Shown here in pieces: positions 1 to 9,559 of a stretch of DNA of 64,000 bases (position 1 is the first letter of the stretch; every line of letters begins with the position of its first letter). Origin of the DNA: Nitrosospira multiformis (GTDB taxonomy: Bacteria > Pseudomonadota > Gammaproteobacteria > Burkholderiales > Nitrosomonadaceae); NCBI RefSeq assembly GCF_900103165.1, contig NZ_FNKY01000001.1:2914001-2978000 (forward strand). Reading direction: 5' to 3'. A program made the position numbers and the translations under genes. The notes beneath the pieces were generated by a model. The model was not told the origin of the DNA and ran no database searches. It saw only the letters and a list, made by a program, of their open reading frames with translations.

Positions 1-530
<530 letters not shown>

Positions 531-800
531 CCTACTTTATCCCCACTTATTACAGTAGCAATCGTTCCTTTGCTTCGTGAGACAGCGTGGTGTTGGCGTC
601 CAACCATGCGCGGACAAGCCTTTACCCTTGCCTTTAGTGGTCTATAACACGTGCCACGCTCAACGCAACGTCGAACTTTGGGCGATAAGTCGGACAGACT
701 TTATTTAGCTTCTCTAAAATTCTAATCGCTACAAGAACTGGTGGGCTCAATGATGGGTAATAAAAATAATTGCTGCAAAATGGCGCAAATCCTAAGCACT

Positions 801-893
801 TGGCGGAGAGAGAGGGATTCGAACCCTCGATAAGCTTTTTGAGCCTATACTCCCTTAGCAGGGGAGCGCCTTCGACCACTCGGCCATCTCTCC
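801..893 (-). tRNA. tRNA-Ser (anticodon GCT)
   Basis: The minus strand begins GGAGAGATGGCCGAGTGG and ends in TCTCTCC-G-CCA, giving a 7-bp acceptor stem. The anticodon loop is CTGCTAA within a CTCCC/GGGAG stem, so the anticodon is GCT (reads AGC/AGU). A long variable arm typical of class II tRNAs lies between the anticodon and T arms, followed by GGTTCGAATCC. The CCA end is encoded (801-803). The neighbouring IS end suggests that this tRNA flank tolerates insertions. Confidence 0.97.
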
Positions 894-974
894 ATAAAAG
901 AGGCGTTAGGATAGCGGTTTACTACCCTTCGGTCAAACAATGAGTCTTATCGCGGCTGCTGTTCTCACAGAATC

Positions 975-2204
975 TCACGATACCTGATCCAGTTCAAAAA
1001 TCTTGTGTAACACCCGCACCGCAAGTTCCATATATTTTTCGTCCACCACCACGGAAATTTTTATTTCGGAGGTGGAAATCATCTGGATATTAATGCCTTC
1101 TTCCGCCAGGGCACGGAACATTCTGCTGGCAATGCCGACGTGCGAACGCATCCCCACTCCTACCACCGATACCTTGGCTATTCTGTCGCCGCCGATTACA
1201 CCGCGTGCGCCGATATGGGGTTGCACCTGATTCTCAAGAATATCCATGGTTCTGGCGAACTCATTCCGATTTATGGTAAATGAGAAATCTGTCATACCAT
1301 CGTGACCCACATTCTGGATAATCATATCCACATCGATGTTGGCATCGGCAACCGGACCAAGGATTTGATAAGCAATGCCTGGACGATCCGGCACACCCAG
1401 CACGGTAATTTTCGCCTCATCACGGTTGAATGCAATACCTGAAATAATTGCGCGTTCCATGTTCTCGCCTTCCTCGAAAGTAATCAGGGTGCCCTCGCCT
1501 TCTTCATCGAAACTGGACAGCACCCGCAACCTGACCTTATATTTACCGGCAAATTCCACCGAACGAATTTGCAGCACCTTCGAACCCAGGCTCGCCAGCT
1601 CGAGCATTTCCTCAAAGGTGATGGTCTTGAGTTTCCTGGCTTCGGGGACGATGCGCGGGTCGGTCGTGTAAATACCATCCACGTCGGTATAAATCTGGCA
1701 TTCTTCGGCTTTGAGCGCCACCGCCAATGCTACACCGGTTGTATCAGACCCGCCGCGGCCCAGCGTCGTGATGTTGCCGGTATCATCCACCCCCTGAAAT
1801 CCGGCTACCGCTACAACATATCCGGCATCGAGATCAGCATGGATTTTATCCTCATCAATTTTCAGTATGCGTGCTTTAGTATAGGCATTATCAGTCAGTA
1901 TTCGCACTTGCGCGCCAGTATAACTCTTTGCTTTGACGCCTAGATCCATCAGCGCCATTGACAGCAAGGCAACGGAAATCTGCTCACCGGTCGATACCAT
2001 GACATCCAATTCACGCGGGTCGGGATTGGCCTGAAATTCCTTGGCCATGGCAATGAGGCGATTGGTTTCTCCGCTCATGGCGGAAACCACCACCACCACC
2101 TGATGGCCTCGGGATCGAAATTTTGCTATCCGGCGGGCAACATTTTTGATGCGCTCAGTACTGCCAACCGAGGTGCCGCCGTATTTTTGAATAATCAGTG
2201 TCAC
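975..2204 (-). CDS. lysC: Aspartate kinase
   Basis: This enzyme phosphorylates L-aspartate in the first step of the lysine, threonine, methionine and diaminopimelate branch. The 409-residue product starts MTLIIQKYGGTSVGS, with the KYGGTSV nucleotide-binding motif of the amino acid kinase fold. GRGGSDTTGVALA follows near residue 150. The C-terminal third holds two ACT domains (about residues 265-409, with VPDRPGIAYQILGP and VVGVGMRSHVGIASRMF) that usually mediate feedback inhibition by Lys/Thr. The start codon is GTG at 2204; no strong ribosome-binding site is visible. It stands alone, about 80 bases downstream of the tRNA-Ser start. Confidence 0.97.
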   Translation of the reverse strand: MTLIIQKYGGTSVGSTERIKNVARRIAKFRSRGHQVVVVVSAMSGETNRLIAMAKEFQANPDPRELDVMVSTGEQISVALLSMALMDLGVKAKSYTGAQVRILTDNAYTKARILKIDEDKIHADLDAGYVVAVAGFQGVDDTGNITTLGRGGSDTTGVALAVALKAEECQIYTDVDGIYTTDPRIVPEARKLKTITFEEMLELASLGSKVLQIRSVEFAGKYKVRLRVLSSFDEEGEGTLITFEEGENMERAIISGIAFNRDEAKITVLGVPDRPGIAYQILGPVADANIDVDMIIQNVGHDGMTDFSFTINRNEFARTMDILENQVQPHIGARGVIGGDRIAKVSVVGVGMRSHVGIASRMFRALAEEGINIQMISTSEIKISVVVDEKYMELAVRVLHKIFELDQVS

Positions 2205-2497
2205 GTTACCGGATTTTCTATATTAATAAAGGGAACTCTGCCGCAAACAAAAGGGTCGTATATGTTGAATCAATGATGCGTCGAGCGGTGAAAAATTTGA
2301 TTTCGTAAAAATGGGAATTTTACCCGATTACCGGAAATAAAACTAAATATATGCAATAATGATAACCAGGCGACCATGAACAATGTCAAGCAGCATGCAC
2401 TTAAGACTTGCATTGAATAGGAAAACAAATTAAATTTATGAATCCGCAATAATCTTCCAACATAACCCATACCATTACCTTATGGAGAGCTGCCCCT

Positions 2498-2782
2498 ATG
2501 AAACTCTTTGAAGAAATATCCAATCCTCGCGATATCCGGCGTAAGCTTGGCCTGAATCAGCATGATTTCTGGAGCAAAGTCGGCGTCACTCAAAGCGGTG
2601 GCTCCCGTTATGAAAGCGGACGAAATATGCCAAGGCCGGTGAGAGAACTCGTACGACTTGTGCATATCGAGCATATCGATCTGGCCAAGATCAGAAAAGA
2701 TGATCTAGTGGTGGCCGCCTTGCTGAAAAGCCAGGACCCTGATTTATACAAGAGCCTGAAAAAAGCCGCCAAGTCAAAATAA
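2498..2782 (+). CDS. Small XRE-type helix-turn-helix regulator
   Basis: The 94-residue protein has a helix-turn-helix at about residues 10-50. The run IRRKLGLNQHDFWSKVGVT is the paired helices and SGGSRYESGRNMPRPV matches the Cro/C1 recognition-helix end. The C-terminal 40 residues are charged and helical. A purine-rich GGAGAG lies 11 bases before the ATG. No partner toxin gene or cognate operon is adjacent: the next gene, 2864-3751, is convergent. It is probably a DNA-binding protein; its targets are unknown. The 290 bases upstream are AT-rich and otherwise empty. Confidence 0.8.
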   Translation: MKLFEEISNPRDIRRKLGLNQHDFWSKVGVTQSGGSRYESGRNMPRPVRELVRLVHIEHIDLAKIRKDDLVVAALLKSQDPDLYKSLKKAAKSK

Positions 2783-2863
2783 CCTGGCAAAACAATCGTC
2801 GCAGCCAAACGGCCATTGATTCCATGCGGTCGAATATTATTTGACGGAATCAGAGTGCGACTG

Positions 2864-3751
2864 CTACGGATTGAGCTTAACGGTGAGTCCAAGCGCCTGG
2901 ATTCTCGCATAAAACGCATCCATCCACACCTGACTGACTTTTGTAAGCCGCGGTGCTTCCGGCTGCATGGATGGACGCGCGAGGCCATATAACAGCGCTC
3001 CTTTGAGCGGCACACCTTCCCGTAATAGCTCCTCTATAAATTTAAGATAAGCGCCGGATTCCGCACTGGAGGGTGGTTTGCCATCGGTTTGAAACACGCA
3101 GGTTTGCAGCCAGGTAGGACACAAAGATGCGGCCAGTTGCAGATTCTCGCGCATCCGCTTCAAGCTCATTCGTGTATTGTTGATGCGCTGTCTCCCTTCG
3201 CGCGTGACGCTATCCAGCTTGAACCAGACTTCGCCGTTAAGCTCCGCCATCCGGCGCAATCCCGCCTGTACACCAGGCCGGTCAATCAGGCTGCCATTGG
3301 TAATCAGCACCAATTTAAGATCCTTGGGCAAGTCGTAGTCGCCCCTCACTCTTCCAATCAACTCGATCACATGTTCAAATTCTCTTGCGCTGGTGGGTTC
3401 GCCGTTGCCGGACAAAGCGATGTCATTGATACGCCTTGCAGCCAAAGGTACTTGTGTCTGCATGAAAGAACCATGCTGAATTTCGTGCAGAAACATGCGT
3501 AACTCACTTTCGAGCCGGACCAAGTCAATCACCGGCGCCGTGCCGCGTTTGAGTTCCGGGACCTGGCAATAAACGCAACGCCAGTTGCAAGCATTGTTGG
3601 GATTAAGATTGACGCCCACTGACACGCCTCCAGCTCGGCGCGATATCACTGGATAAATATAGGTCAACCCTGCCCTGTCGCGGCTGTGATCCGCAATATT
3701 CAATAGTTTGGAGGCGTGCTCCAATGCTACAATCTCCGTAATGTTAATCAC
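2864..3751 (-). CDS. Radical SAM protein of unknown substrate
   Basis: The motif NACNWRCVYCQVPE (C-x3-C-x2-C) is the [4Fe-4S]/SAM-binding signature of radical SAM enzymes, and SGNGEPTSAREF and VLITNGSL fit the following strands of the partial TIM barrel. It resembles the broad COG0731-like group; the substrate cannot be told from sequence. The frame stays open upstream to an ATG at 3802, but that would run deep into queD on the other strand. The GTG at 3749-3751 gives about 295 residues and a short head-to-head overlap, and I prefer it. Because queD is divergent, a tRNA or pterin-related role is a guess only. Confidence 0.85.
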   Translation of the reverse strand: MINITEIVALEHASKLLNIADHSRDRAGLTYIYPVISRRAGGVSVGVNLNPNNACNWRCVYCQVPELKRGTAPVIDLVRLESELRMFLHEIQHGSFMQTQVPLAARRINDIALSGNGEPTSAREFEHVIELIGRVRGDYDLPKDLKLVLITNGSLIDRPGVQAGLRRMAELNGEVWFKLDSVTREGRQRINNTRMSLKRMRENLQLAASLCPTWLQTCVFQTDGKPPSSAESGAYLKFIEELLREGVPLKGALLYGLARPSMQPEAPRLTKVSQVWMDAFYARIQALGLTVKLNP

Positions 3752-4208
3752 ACGCAGGCTGGAATTCGATGCCGGCCACCGCATACCTTCCCATAATAGC
3801 AAATGCCGCCACTTGCATGGCCATCGTTACGCTATTGAAATTACCTTGTCAGGTGACATTATCACGGAGGCAGGCATCGCCGAGCAAGGCATGGTGATGG
3901 ATTATTCGGAAGTAAAACGTATCGCCAGCACTGTACTGGTAGACAAATGGGATCACGCATTCCTGGTCTATTCAGAAGACATAGCGGTAATGCAATTTCT
4001 TCAATCCCTGGACGACCACAAGACAGTCGTACTAGACGTACCGCCAACGGCGGAAAATCTTGCGCTCGCCGCGTTCCGTATACTTGACACAGCCTACCAG
4101 GATAGTTATGGCAACCACCTCAGACTGGAGCAGGTGCGCTTGTTCGAAACTCCCAATTGCTGGGCAGACGCGACGCGAGGGCAAATATTGGGTAATTCGG
4201 TCCTGTAA
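3741..4208 (+). CDS. queD: 6-carboxytetrahydropterin synthase / 6-pyruvoyl-tetrahydropterin synthase family
   Basis: QueD converts dihydroneopterin triphosphate to 6-carboxytetrahydropterin in the path to queuosine. FDAGHRIPSHNSKCRHLHGHRY contains the three zinc-binding histidines and the catalytic Cys (SKCRHLHGH). The C-terminal VRLFETPNCWAD matches the family's conserved Glu segment. I place the start at the ATG at 3741 (MLITRRLEFDAGH, 155 residues) because the usual family start is only a few residues before the first zinc His. An upstream in-frame ATG at 3708 would extend the overlap with the divergent radical SAM gene. Confidence 0.93.
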   Translation: MLITRRLEFDAGHRIPSHNSKCRHLHGHRYAIEITLSGDIITEAGIAEQGMVMDYSEVKRIASTVLVDKWDHAFLVYSEDIAVMQFLQSLDDHKTVVLDVPPTAENLALAAFRILDTAYQDSYGNHLRLEQVRLFETPNCWADATRGQILGNSVL

Positions 4209-4389
4209 GATAGTTTGCCTGCAATCGACTTCCTGGCACGAAACCGGCCGCAGCCTCATTGGCCTTCTGCAAGCATCCCTCCCTTGGCATCATGGCCGAT
4301 TTGCTTTATGCCTTCTTTTTGTTACCATGCAAAATGAAGAAATTTTAAAGTAGATCTTTTTACGAGTCATTCAAAATGAGGCTTTCCCT

Positions 4390-4860
4390 ATGCTAACCCA
4401 GCTCATTCCCGATTTTGAGCTTCCTTCCACCGGCAACAAGGTATTCAGGCTATCTAAAGCCTCCGGCAAAAACCTGGTGATTTATTTTTATCCCAAAGAT
4501 GACACACCCGGCTGTACCACTGAGGGTCAGGAATTCCGTGACGCTTACGGCGAATTCACCAAACTCGACTGTGACATTGTGGGCATTTCGCGCGACAGCA
4601 TTAAATCGCACGAGAACTTCAAGGCGAAGATGGATTTTCCTTTCGAGCTTCTGAGCGACAGTGATGAAACTGCCTGCAAATTATTCAACGTCATGAAGAT
4701 GAAAAATATGTACGGCAAGCAGGTTCGCGGCATAGACCGCAGTACCTTTGTGCTGGACGCAAACGGAACGTTGCAGAGGGAATGGCGCGGAGTCAAGGTT
4801 CCCGGCCATGTTCAGGAAGTACTTGAGTTCGTGAAAACTTTGCCCAGAGAGGAGTCATGA
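4390..4860 (+). CDS. bcp: Peroxiredoxin, PrxQ/Bcp type
   Basis: This thiol peroxidase reduces H2O2 and organic hydroperoxides. The 156-residue thioredoxin-fold protein has the peroxidatic cysteine in YPKDDTPGCTTEGQEF (about residue 43). In E. coli Bcp a resolving Cys follows five residues later; here that position is not Cys (TTEGQEF). The other cysteines are at KLDCDIVG and ETACKLF, so resolution must differ or the enzyme is 1-Cys. Its stop codon overlaps the start of the PIN-PhoH gene (ATGA at 4857-4860), which points to translational coupling. Confidence 0.93.
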   Translation: MLTQLIPDFELPSTGNKVFRLSKASGKNLVIYFYPKDDTPGCTTEGQEFRDAYGEFTKLDCDIVGISRDSIKSHENFKAKMDFPFELLSDSDETACKLFNVMKMKNMYGKQVRGIDRSTFVLDANGTLQREWRGVKVPGHVQEVLEFVKTLPREES

Positions 4861-6290
4861 GCCCCAGAAAATCGGCTTCTCCCATTACCACAGTCACACG
4901 TTTGCGGGCTAACCCCAAGCTATTTGTACTTGACAGCAATGTACTGATGCACGACCCCACCAGTCTGTTCCACTTCGAGGAACACGACATCTATATCCCC
5001 ATGGTGACGCTCGAAGAACTCGACAACAATAAGAAAGGAATGTCGGAAGTGGCGCGCAACGCCCGTCAGACAAGCCGTTTCCTGGATGAGATCGTGAGCA
5101 GCGCGATAGCGGATATTGACGAGGGCATTTCGCTGGAAGCGCATGGCAGCAAGAACGCGACCGGACGGCTGTTCCTCCAGACCCAGGCGATCAGTAGCGT
5201 TCTGCCGGTGCGGCTGGCGAGTGGCAGTGCCGACAACCAGATCATCGGCGTGGTGAAATTTTTGCATGAAACCTGCCTCAACCGCAGCGTCGCGCTGGTT
5301 TCCAAAGACATCAACATGCGTATCAAGGCGCGTGCACTGGGGCTGGCAGCGGAGGATTATTTTAACGACAAGGTGCTGGAAGACACCGATCTCCTCTATT
5401 CCGGCATTCAGGAACTACCGGCGGACTTCTGGGACAAGCACGGCAAGGAGATGGAATCGTGGCAACAATCCGGACACACGTTTTATCGCGTAAGCGGTCC
5501 GCTTTGCACCCATTTCCTGATCAATCAGTTTGTCTATCTGGAGCACGACAAGCCATTCTACGCCCTGGTCAAGGAGCGTAGCGGCAAGACCGCGGTTCTG
5601 CAAACGCTCAAGGATTACACGCACCAGAAAAATAACATCTGGGGCATCACGGCGCGCAATCGTGAGCAGAATTTTGCGCTCAATCTGCTGATGAACCCGG
5701 AAGTGGATTTTGTGACGCTATTAGGACAGGCGGGTACCGGTAAAACTTTGCTGACGCTGGCTGCCGGCTTGATGCAGACGCTTGAGTACAAGGTTTATTC
5801 GGAAATCATCATGACCCGAGTCACCGTGCCGGTGGGTGAGGATATCGGCTTTCTACCCGGTACCGAGGAAGAAAAGATGACACCGTGGATGGGTGCGCTG
5901 GAAGACAATCTGGATGTGCTCAACAAAACCGACAACGATGCCGGCGAATGGGGGCGCGCCGCCACACGCGACCTGATTCGCTCACGTATCAAGATAAAAT
6001 CACTCAATTTTATGCGTGGCCGCACTTTCATCAATAAATTCCTGATCATCGACGAGGCGCAAAATCTCACGCCCAAACAAATGAAAACACTCATTACTCG
6101 GGCCGGGCCTGCCACCAAGGTGGTCTGTCTGGGTAACATCGCACAAATAGATACGCCTTATTTGTCCGAGGGAAGTTCAGGCTTGACCTACGTGGTCGAT
6201 CGTTTCAAGGGATGGGATCACAACGGACACGTGACGTTACAGCGTGGCGAGCGTTCCAGGTTGGCGGATTATGCGGCGGAAGTATTGTAG
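4857..6290 (+). CDS. PIN domain-PhoH family ATPase
   Basis: The 477-residue protein fuses an N-terminal PIN nuclease domain (FVLDSNVLMHD near residue 25, with further conserved acids in LVSKDINMRIKA) to a C-terminal PhoH-type P-loop domain. Walker A is GQAGTGKT near residue 290 and Walker B is FLIIDEAQNL near residue 400. Characterised PIN-PhoH (PhoH2) proteins are sequence-specific RNA nucleases/helicases. The start ATG overlaps the bcp stop, so the two genes form a pair. There is no sign of a phosphate-regulon box upstream. Confidence 0.92.
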   Translation: MSPRKSASPITTVTRLRANPKLFVLDSNVLMHDPTSLFHFEEHDIYIPMVTLEELDNNKKGMSEVARNARQTSRFLDEIVSSAIADIDEGISLEAHGSKNATGRLFLQTQAISSVLPVRLASGSADNQIIGVVKFLHETCLNRSVALVSKDINMRIKARALGLAAEDYFNDKVLEDTDLLYSGIQELPADFWDKHGKEMESWQQSGHTFYRVSGPLCTHFLINQFVYLEHDKPFYALVKERSGKTAVLQTLKDYTHQKNNIWGITARNREQNFALNLLMNPEVDFVTLLGQAGTGKTLLTLAAGLMQTLEYKVYSEIIMTRVTVPVGEDIGFLPGTEEEKMTPWMGALEDNLDVLNKTDNDAGEWGRAATRDLIRSRIKIKSLNFMRGRTFINKFLIIDEAQNLTPKQMKTLITRAGPATKVVCLGNIAQIDTPYLSEGSSGLTYVVDRFKGWDHNGHVTLQRGERSRLADYAAEVL

Positions 6291-6304
6291 CAGGACCGTC
6301 ATTT

Positions 6305-7693
6305 TCAGTAATGCCCGGATTTGGCATAGCTCTCAAATCTTGTATATTCGCCGAGGAAGGTGAGATCAACTTTACCTATGGGACCATTACGCTGCTTGCC
6401 GATAATGATTTCGGCGATCCCCTTGTCCTGCGTATCCGGGTTGTAGACTTCATCACGGTAGATAAACAGTATCAAATCTGCATCCTGCTCGATGGCACCC
6501 GACTCGCGCAAATCCGACATGACCGGGCGCTTGTTCGGGCGTTGCTCAAGACTGCGATTCAATTGCGATAACGCCACTACGGGTACTTGAAGTTCTTTTG
6601 CCAGTGCTTTCAGGGAACGGGAGATTTCCGAAATCTCGGTGGCACGATTCTCGCCTTGGCCACTGGCGGACATTAGCTGTAAATAATCCACCACAATCAA
6701 TCCCAGTTCACCGTGCTGACGATAAAGCCGTCGCGCCCGCGCCCTGAGCTCCAGCGCATTCAAGGCAGCACTTTCATCGATAAACAAGGGGGCATCACTC
6801 AACTTGCCCAAAGCATGGGTTAACTTGGACCAGTCTTCGTCCTGCAGGCGGCCGGTACGTACCTTGTGCTGATCCAGCCGTCCTACGGAACCCAGCATCC
6901 GCATCGCGAGCTGGGCTCCCCCCATTTCCATACTGAATACCGCTACCGGCTTTTCCAGCTCAAGCGCCACATGTTCAGCGATATTGAGCGAGAATGCGGT
7001 TTTACCCATGGATGGCCTGCCAGCGACAATGATCAGGTCACCAGGCTGAAAACCCGAGGTTTTCTGATCGAGATCATGGAAACCGGTCGCAATGCCCGTC
7101 ACATCACTGGGGTTGTCCTGATTGTAGAGCGTCTCGATGCGCTCCACTACTTGCTTCAGAAGCGGCTGGATATCGACGAAGCCCTGCTTTCCCCGCGCCC
7201 CCGCCTCGGCTATTTCAAATACCTTGGCTTCCGCTTCATCCAGCAGGTCCGCAGCGGATCGCCCCGCGGGGTTATAGGATGATTCGGCTATCTCCGACCC
7301 GACTTGAGCCAGCTTGCGCATTACTGCCCGCTCCCGCACGATCTCCGCATAGCGGCGAATGTTGGCTGCCGATGGCGTATTCTGAACCATCACGCCAACA
7401 TAGGCTAATCCGCCCACGTTTTGCAATTCCGCCGATATTTCAAGCGACTCTGCGACGGTCACTACGTCCGCTGGTTTGCTATGCTCGACCAGCTTGCAAA
7501 TATGCCGGTAAATAAGTCGATGATCCTGCCGGTAAAAATCATCCTCGGTGATGACGTCAGCCACTTTATCCCAGGCATGATTGTCCAGCATCAATCCACC
7601 CAGTACGGACTGCTCCGCTTCAACCGAATGCGGTGGCATTTTGTAGGCTTCAAGCGACTGATCGTTGGTGGCTGCGGTGAGGAATTGAGCCAT
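6305..7693 (-). CDS. dnaB: Replicative DNA helicase
   Basis: DnaB is the hexameric helicase at the replication fork and interacts with primase and DnaC-like loaders. The N-terminal domain begins MPPHSVEAEQSVLGGLMLDN. The RecA-like C-terminal domain contains Walker A GRPSMGKTAFSLN (about residue 210), Walker B LGLIVVDYLQLM, and SDLRESGAIEQDADLILF. I choose the ATG at 7693 (MAQFLTAATNDQ). A TTG seven codons upstream is also in frame, and neither has a clear ribosome-binding site. It follows rplI after a terminator, so it may be expressed partly by read-through. Confidence 0.96.
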   Translation of the reverse strand: MAQFLTAATNDQSLEAYKMPPHSVEAEQSVLGGLMLDNHAWDKVADVITEDDFYRQDHRLIYRHICKLVEHSKPADVVTVAESLEISAELQNVGGLAYVGVMVQNTPSAANIRRYAEIVRERAVMRKLAQVGSEIAESSYNPAGRSAADLLDEAEAKVFEIAEAGARGKQGFVDIQPLLKQVVERIETLYNQDNPSDVTGIATGFHDLDQKTSGFQPGDLIIVAGRPSMGKTAFSLNIAEHVALELEKPVAVFSMEMGGAQLAMRMLGSVGRLDQHKVRTGRLQDEDWSKLTHALGKLSDAPLFIDESAALNALELRARARRLYRQHGELGLIVVDYLQLMSASGQGENRATEISEISRSLKALAKELQVPVVALSQLNRSLEQRPNKRPVMSDLRESGAIEQDADLILFIYRDEVYNPDTQDKGIAEIIIGKQRNGPIGKVDLTFLGEYTRFESYAKSGHY

Positions 7694-7760
7694 GGAACCC
7701 GGGGGACGTGACAAAGTATCGGAAAGATTTTACCACCAGGCGCCAGGCGGCATAGAAAAA

Positions 7761-7792
7761 ATAAAAAGGGCTGTCAACAGCCCTTTTTATTT
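7761..7792 (-). terminator. Intrinsic terminator after rplI
   Basis: The inverted repeat AAAAGGGCTG-TCAA-CAGCCCTTTT (7764-7787) is flanked by A and T runs on both sides. It lies 25 bases past the rplI stop on the minus strand and before dnaB. The symmetric A/T flanks mean that it could also act in the other direction. Confidence 0.85.
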
Positions 7793-7816
7793 ATCCGGAT
7801 GAAAACCTGCTTATAC

Positions 7817-8272
7817 TCAGGCAGCGGTTTCGCCCAGGACTGAGACGACAATATGCGCCAACACGTCACTATGCAATGCAATAGTCAACGGATAATCGCC
7901 CACCTGCTTTAATGAACCTTGCGGCATACGTATCATTGACCGTTCAATCTCAAAGCCCTGAGCCTTGAGCGCTTCCTCGATATCAGCGTTGGTGACCGAA
8001 CCGAACAGCTTGCCATCCACCCCGGCTTTCTGGGTAATTTGCACCATCAATCCGTCCAGCTTTGCCGCATGGGCCTGGGCACCGGCCAGAACTTCCGCCT
8101 GTGTTTTTTCCAATTCGGCGCGTTTTGCATCGAACTCGGCAATGGCGGCTGGCGTCGCCCGCTTTGCTTTACCTTGCGGGATCAGAAAATTCCGCGCATA
8201 ACCATTCTTTACTTTAACAACATCACCCAACTGGCCGAGGTTGACAACTTTTTCCATCAGTATGATCTGCAT
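7817..8272 (-). CDS. rplI: Large-subunit ribosomal protein L9 (bL9)
   Basis: Full-length 151-residue L9. The N-terminal rRNA-binding domain begins [29 protein letters not shown], the family signature. A long connecting helix ([19 protein letters not shown]) leads to the C-terminal domain with [14 protein letters not shown]. It is the last gene of the rpsF-priB-rpsR-rplI operon, 11 bases after rpsR, and is followed by an intrinsic terminator. Confidence 0.98.
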   Translation of the reverse strand: MQIILMEKVVNLGQLGDVVKVKNGYARNFLIPQGKAKRATPAAIAEFDAKRAELEKTQAEVLAGAQAHAAKLDGLMVQITQKAGVDGKLFGSVTNADIEEALKAQGFEIERSMIRMPQGSLKQVGDYPLTIALHSDVLAHIVVSVLGETAA

Positions 8273-8283
8273 GTTGTCGCTCC

Positions 8284-8568
8284 TCAGTGCAAATCAGTGT
8301 AAGGAAGCAGTGCGAGAAAGCGTGCACGCTCAATGGCAATACCCAACTGGCGCTGATAACGCGATTTAGTGCCGGTAATGCGGGCGGGAATGATTCTGCC
8401 ATTTTCATTAATGAAATCTTTCAATATCTCAATATCCTTATAGTCCACCGTCTGAATACCTTCCGCGGTGAAACGGCAGAACTTCCTGCGCTTGAACAAG
8501 GGGCGATTGGCCTTCTTGTCCTTTTCCTTATCCTTGCTATCTTTACGTCGTGTAGTAAAACGAGCCAT
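8284..8568 (-). CDS. rpsR: Small-subunit ribosomal protein S18 (bS18)
   Basis: The 94-residue protein has a charged N-terminal extension ([11 protein letters not shown]), longer than the E. coli form, followed by the conserved core [44 protein letters not shown]18 binds S6 in the 30S platform. Third gene of the rpsF operon. Confidence 0.98.
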   Translation of the reverse strand: MARFTTRRKDSKDKEKDKKANRPLFKRRKFCRFTAEGIQTVDYKDIEILKDFINENGRIIPARITGTKSRYQRQLGIAIERARFLALLPYTDLH

Positions 8569-8589
8569 AATTCTTTTTCCTGTTTCTCA

Positions 8590-8886
8590 TTAAATGAGAT
8601 CTATGTTGTTCACATGCAACACCAATTGCAAACTCATCCGGCTTCTTTTTGCCAGAAAACCGGTTGACTTCACCTTGGTACCAAGTGCCATACTGGAAAT
8701 GGTTTCAGCCATTTGCGCTAATGCAACCGCGGAAATTTCGCATTCTACCTTGCGTGGCATGCCCGCTTCAATTTGACGCGAGACGTGGCCAATTTTGAAT
8801 TCTGCCACTGCCACGCCAGCTGGCGTGTAACGCAGACTACCAATTTCAATAATCCTGCCGCAAATTACGGTCTGGTTACAATTCAA
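8590..8886 (-). CDS. priB: Primosomal replication protein N
   Basis: PriB is a dimeric single-stranded-DNA-binding OB-fold protein that helps PriA restart stalled forks. The 98-residue product fits the family in length and position (between rpsF and rpsR, as in other beta- and gammaproteobacteria), with TPAGVAVAEFKIGH and the C-terminal LQLVLHVNNIDLI. The only sensible start is TTG at 8884-8886, 16 bases after the rpsF stop, preceded by GGAAAAG. A TTG start would keep expression below that of the flanking ribosomal proteins. Confidence 0.93.
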   Translation of the reverse strand: MNCNQTVICGRIIEIGSLRYTPAGVAVAEFKIGHVSRQIEAGMPRKVECEISAVALAQMAETISSMALGTKVKSTGFLAKRSRMSLQLVLHVNNIDLI

Positions 8887-8902
8887 TTAGCTTTTCCGGG
8901 CC

Positions 8903-9280
8903 TTACGTCACCAGCGTGGTTTCTCTGAGTTCATCCGCTGCGGGCGTTGCTGACTTTGCTTTCTCTTCGCGCATCATCGGCGAAGCGGCAGTTACCGGTC
9001 CATCCATTTTAATGGTTAGATGGCGTAGTATCGCGTCGTTGAACTTGAACGCATGATCCAGTTCGTCACGAGTTTCCTGATCGCACTCAATATTCATCAG
9101 GACATAATGCGCCTTGTGAACCTTCTGAATCAAATAGGCAAGCTGACGTCGTCCCCAGTCTTCAAGGCGATGAATCCGGCCGTTTTTTGCGGTTACTATG
9201 TTCCGATACCGCTCGATCATTGCGGGCACTTGCTCGCTCTGGTCGGGGTGGACAATGAAAATGATTTCGTAATGTCGCAT
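8903..9280 (-). CDS. rpsF: Small-subunit ribosomal protein S6 (bS6)
   Basis: The protein begins [25 protein letters not shown] and continues with [28 protein letters not shown], the classic S6 ferredoxin-like fold. It has 125 residues with a short, divergent C-terminal tail. It is the first gene of the operon; a ribosome-binding AAGGAG lies just before the ATG. It forms a heterodimer with S18, encoded two genes later. Confidence 0.98.
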   Translation of the reverse strand: MRHYEIIFIVHPDQSEQVPAMIERYRNIVTAKNGRIHRLEDWGRRQLAYLIQKVHKAHYVLMNIECDQETRDELDHAFKFNDAILRHLTIKMDGPVTAASPMMREEKAKSATPAADELRETTLVT

Positions 9281-9300
9281 GCAGTCTCCTTATGGGTAGA

Positions 9301-9328
9301 GCCCCCCGAGATGCGAACCCGGTGGGGC
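9301..9328 (-). promoter_or_regulatory. Candidate S6:S18-binding leader hairpin of the rpsF mRNA
   Basis: In the 5' UTR, between the promoter and rpsF, the minus strand reads GCCCC-ACCGGG-...-GGGGGGC. This forms a G/C stem with an internal ACCG on one side. Many bacterial rpsF leaders carry a hairpin with an exposed CCG that binds the S6:S18 complex for autorepression. The position and CCG fit, but I have not tested the fold against the family model. Confidence 0.4.
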
Positions 9329-9345
9329 AAGGTTAAGAGGTCGGT

Positions 9346-9374
9346 ACTATACTGAACCAGGACAAAAATATCAA
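9346..9374 (-). promoter_or_regulatory. Sigma-70-type promoter of the rpsF operon
   Basis: On the minus strand, -35 TTGATA (9369-9374) and -10 TATAGT (9346-9351) are separated by exactly 17 bases. Transcription would start about 60 bases before the rpsF ATG, leaving room for the leader hairpin. 9375-9559 contains no gene. Confidence 0.75.
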
Positions 9375-9559
9375 TCAGCAAAGGTATTTAAAGCGGTATT
9401 AGAAATGAAAAGAGCCACAAACAGAATTGATCAACGATTTAAATTCCGTCTTTTTTGATATTCCCTCGATGCCGGAGGCGGCAGTGCAGGGAGTCCCTCA
9501 GTAGCCCCAAGCAGCCGATAGTGTATTTCATGAGACTTTCAGAAAATTTCTTTCCCTGT

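Noticed and set aside
2270..2470. Minus-strand frame before the XRE gene
   Set aside because: Arises from AT-rich intergenic DNA; no ribosome site and no recognisable motif.
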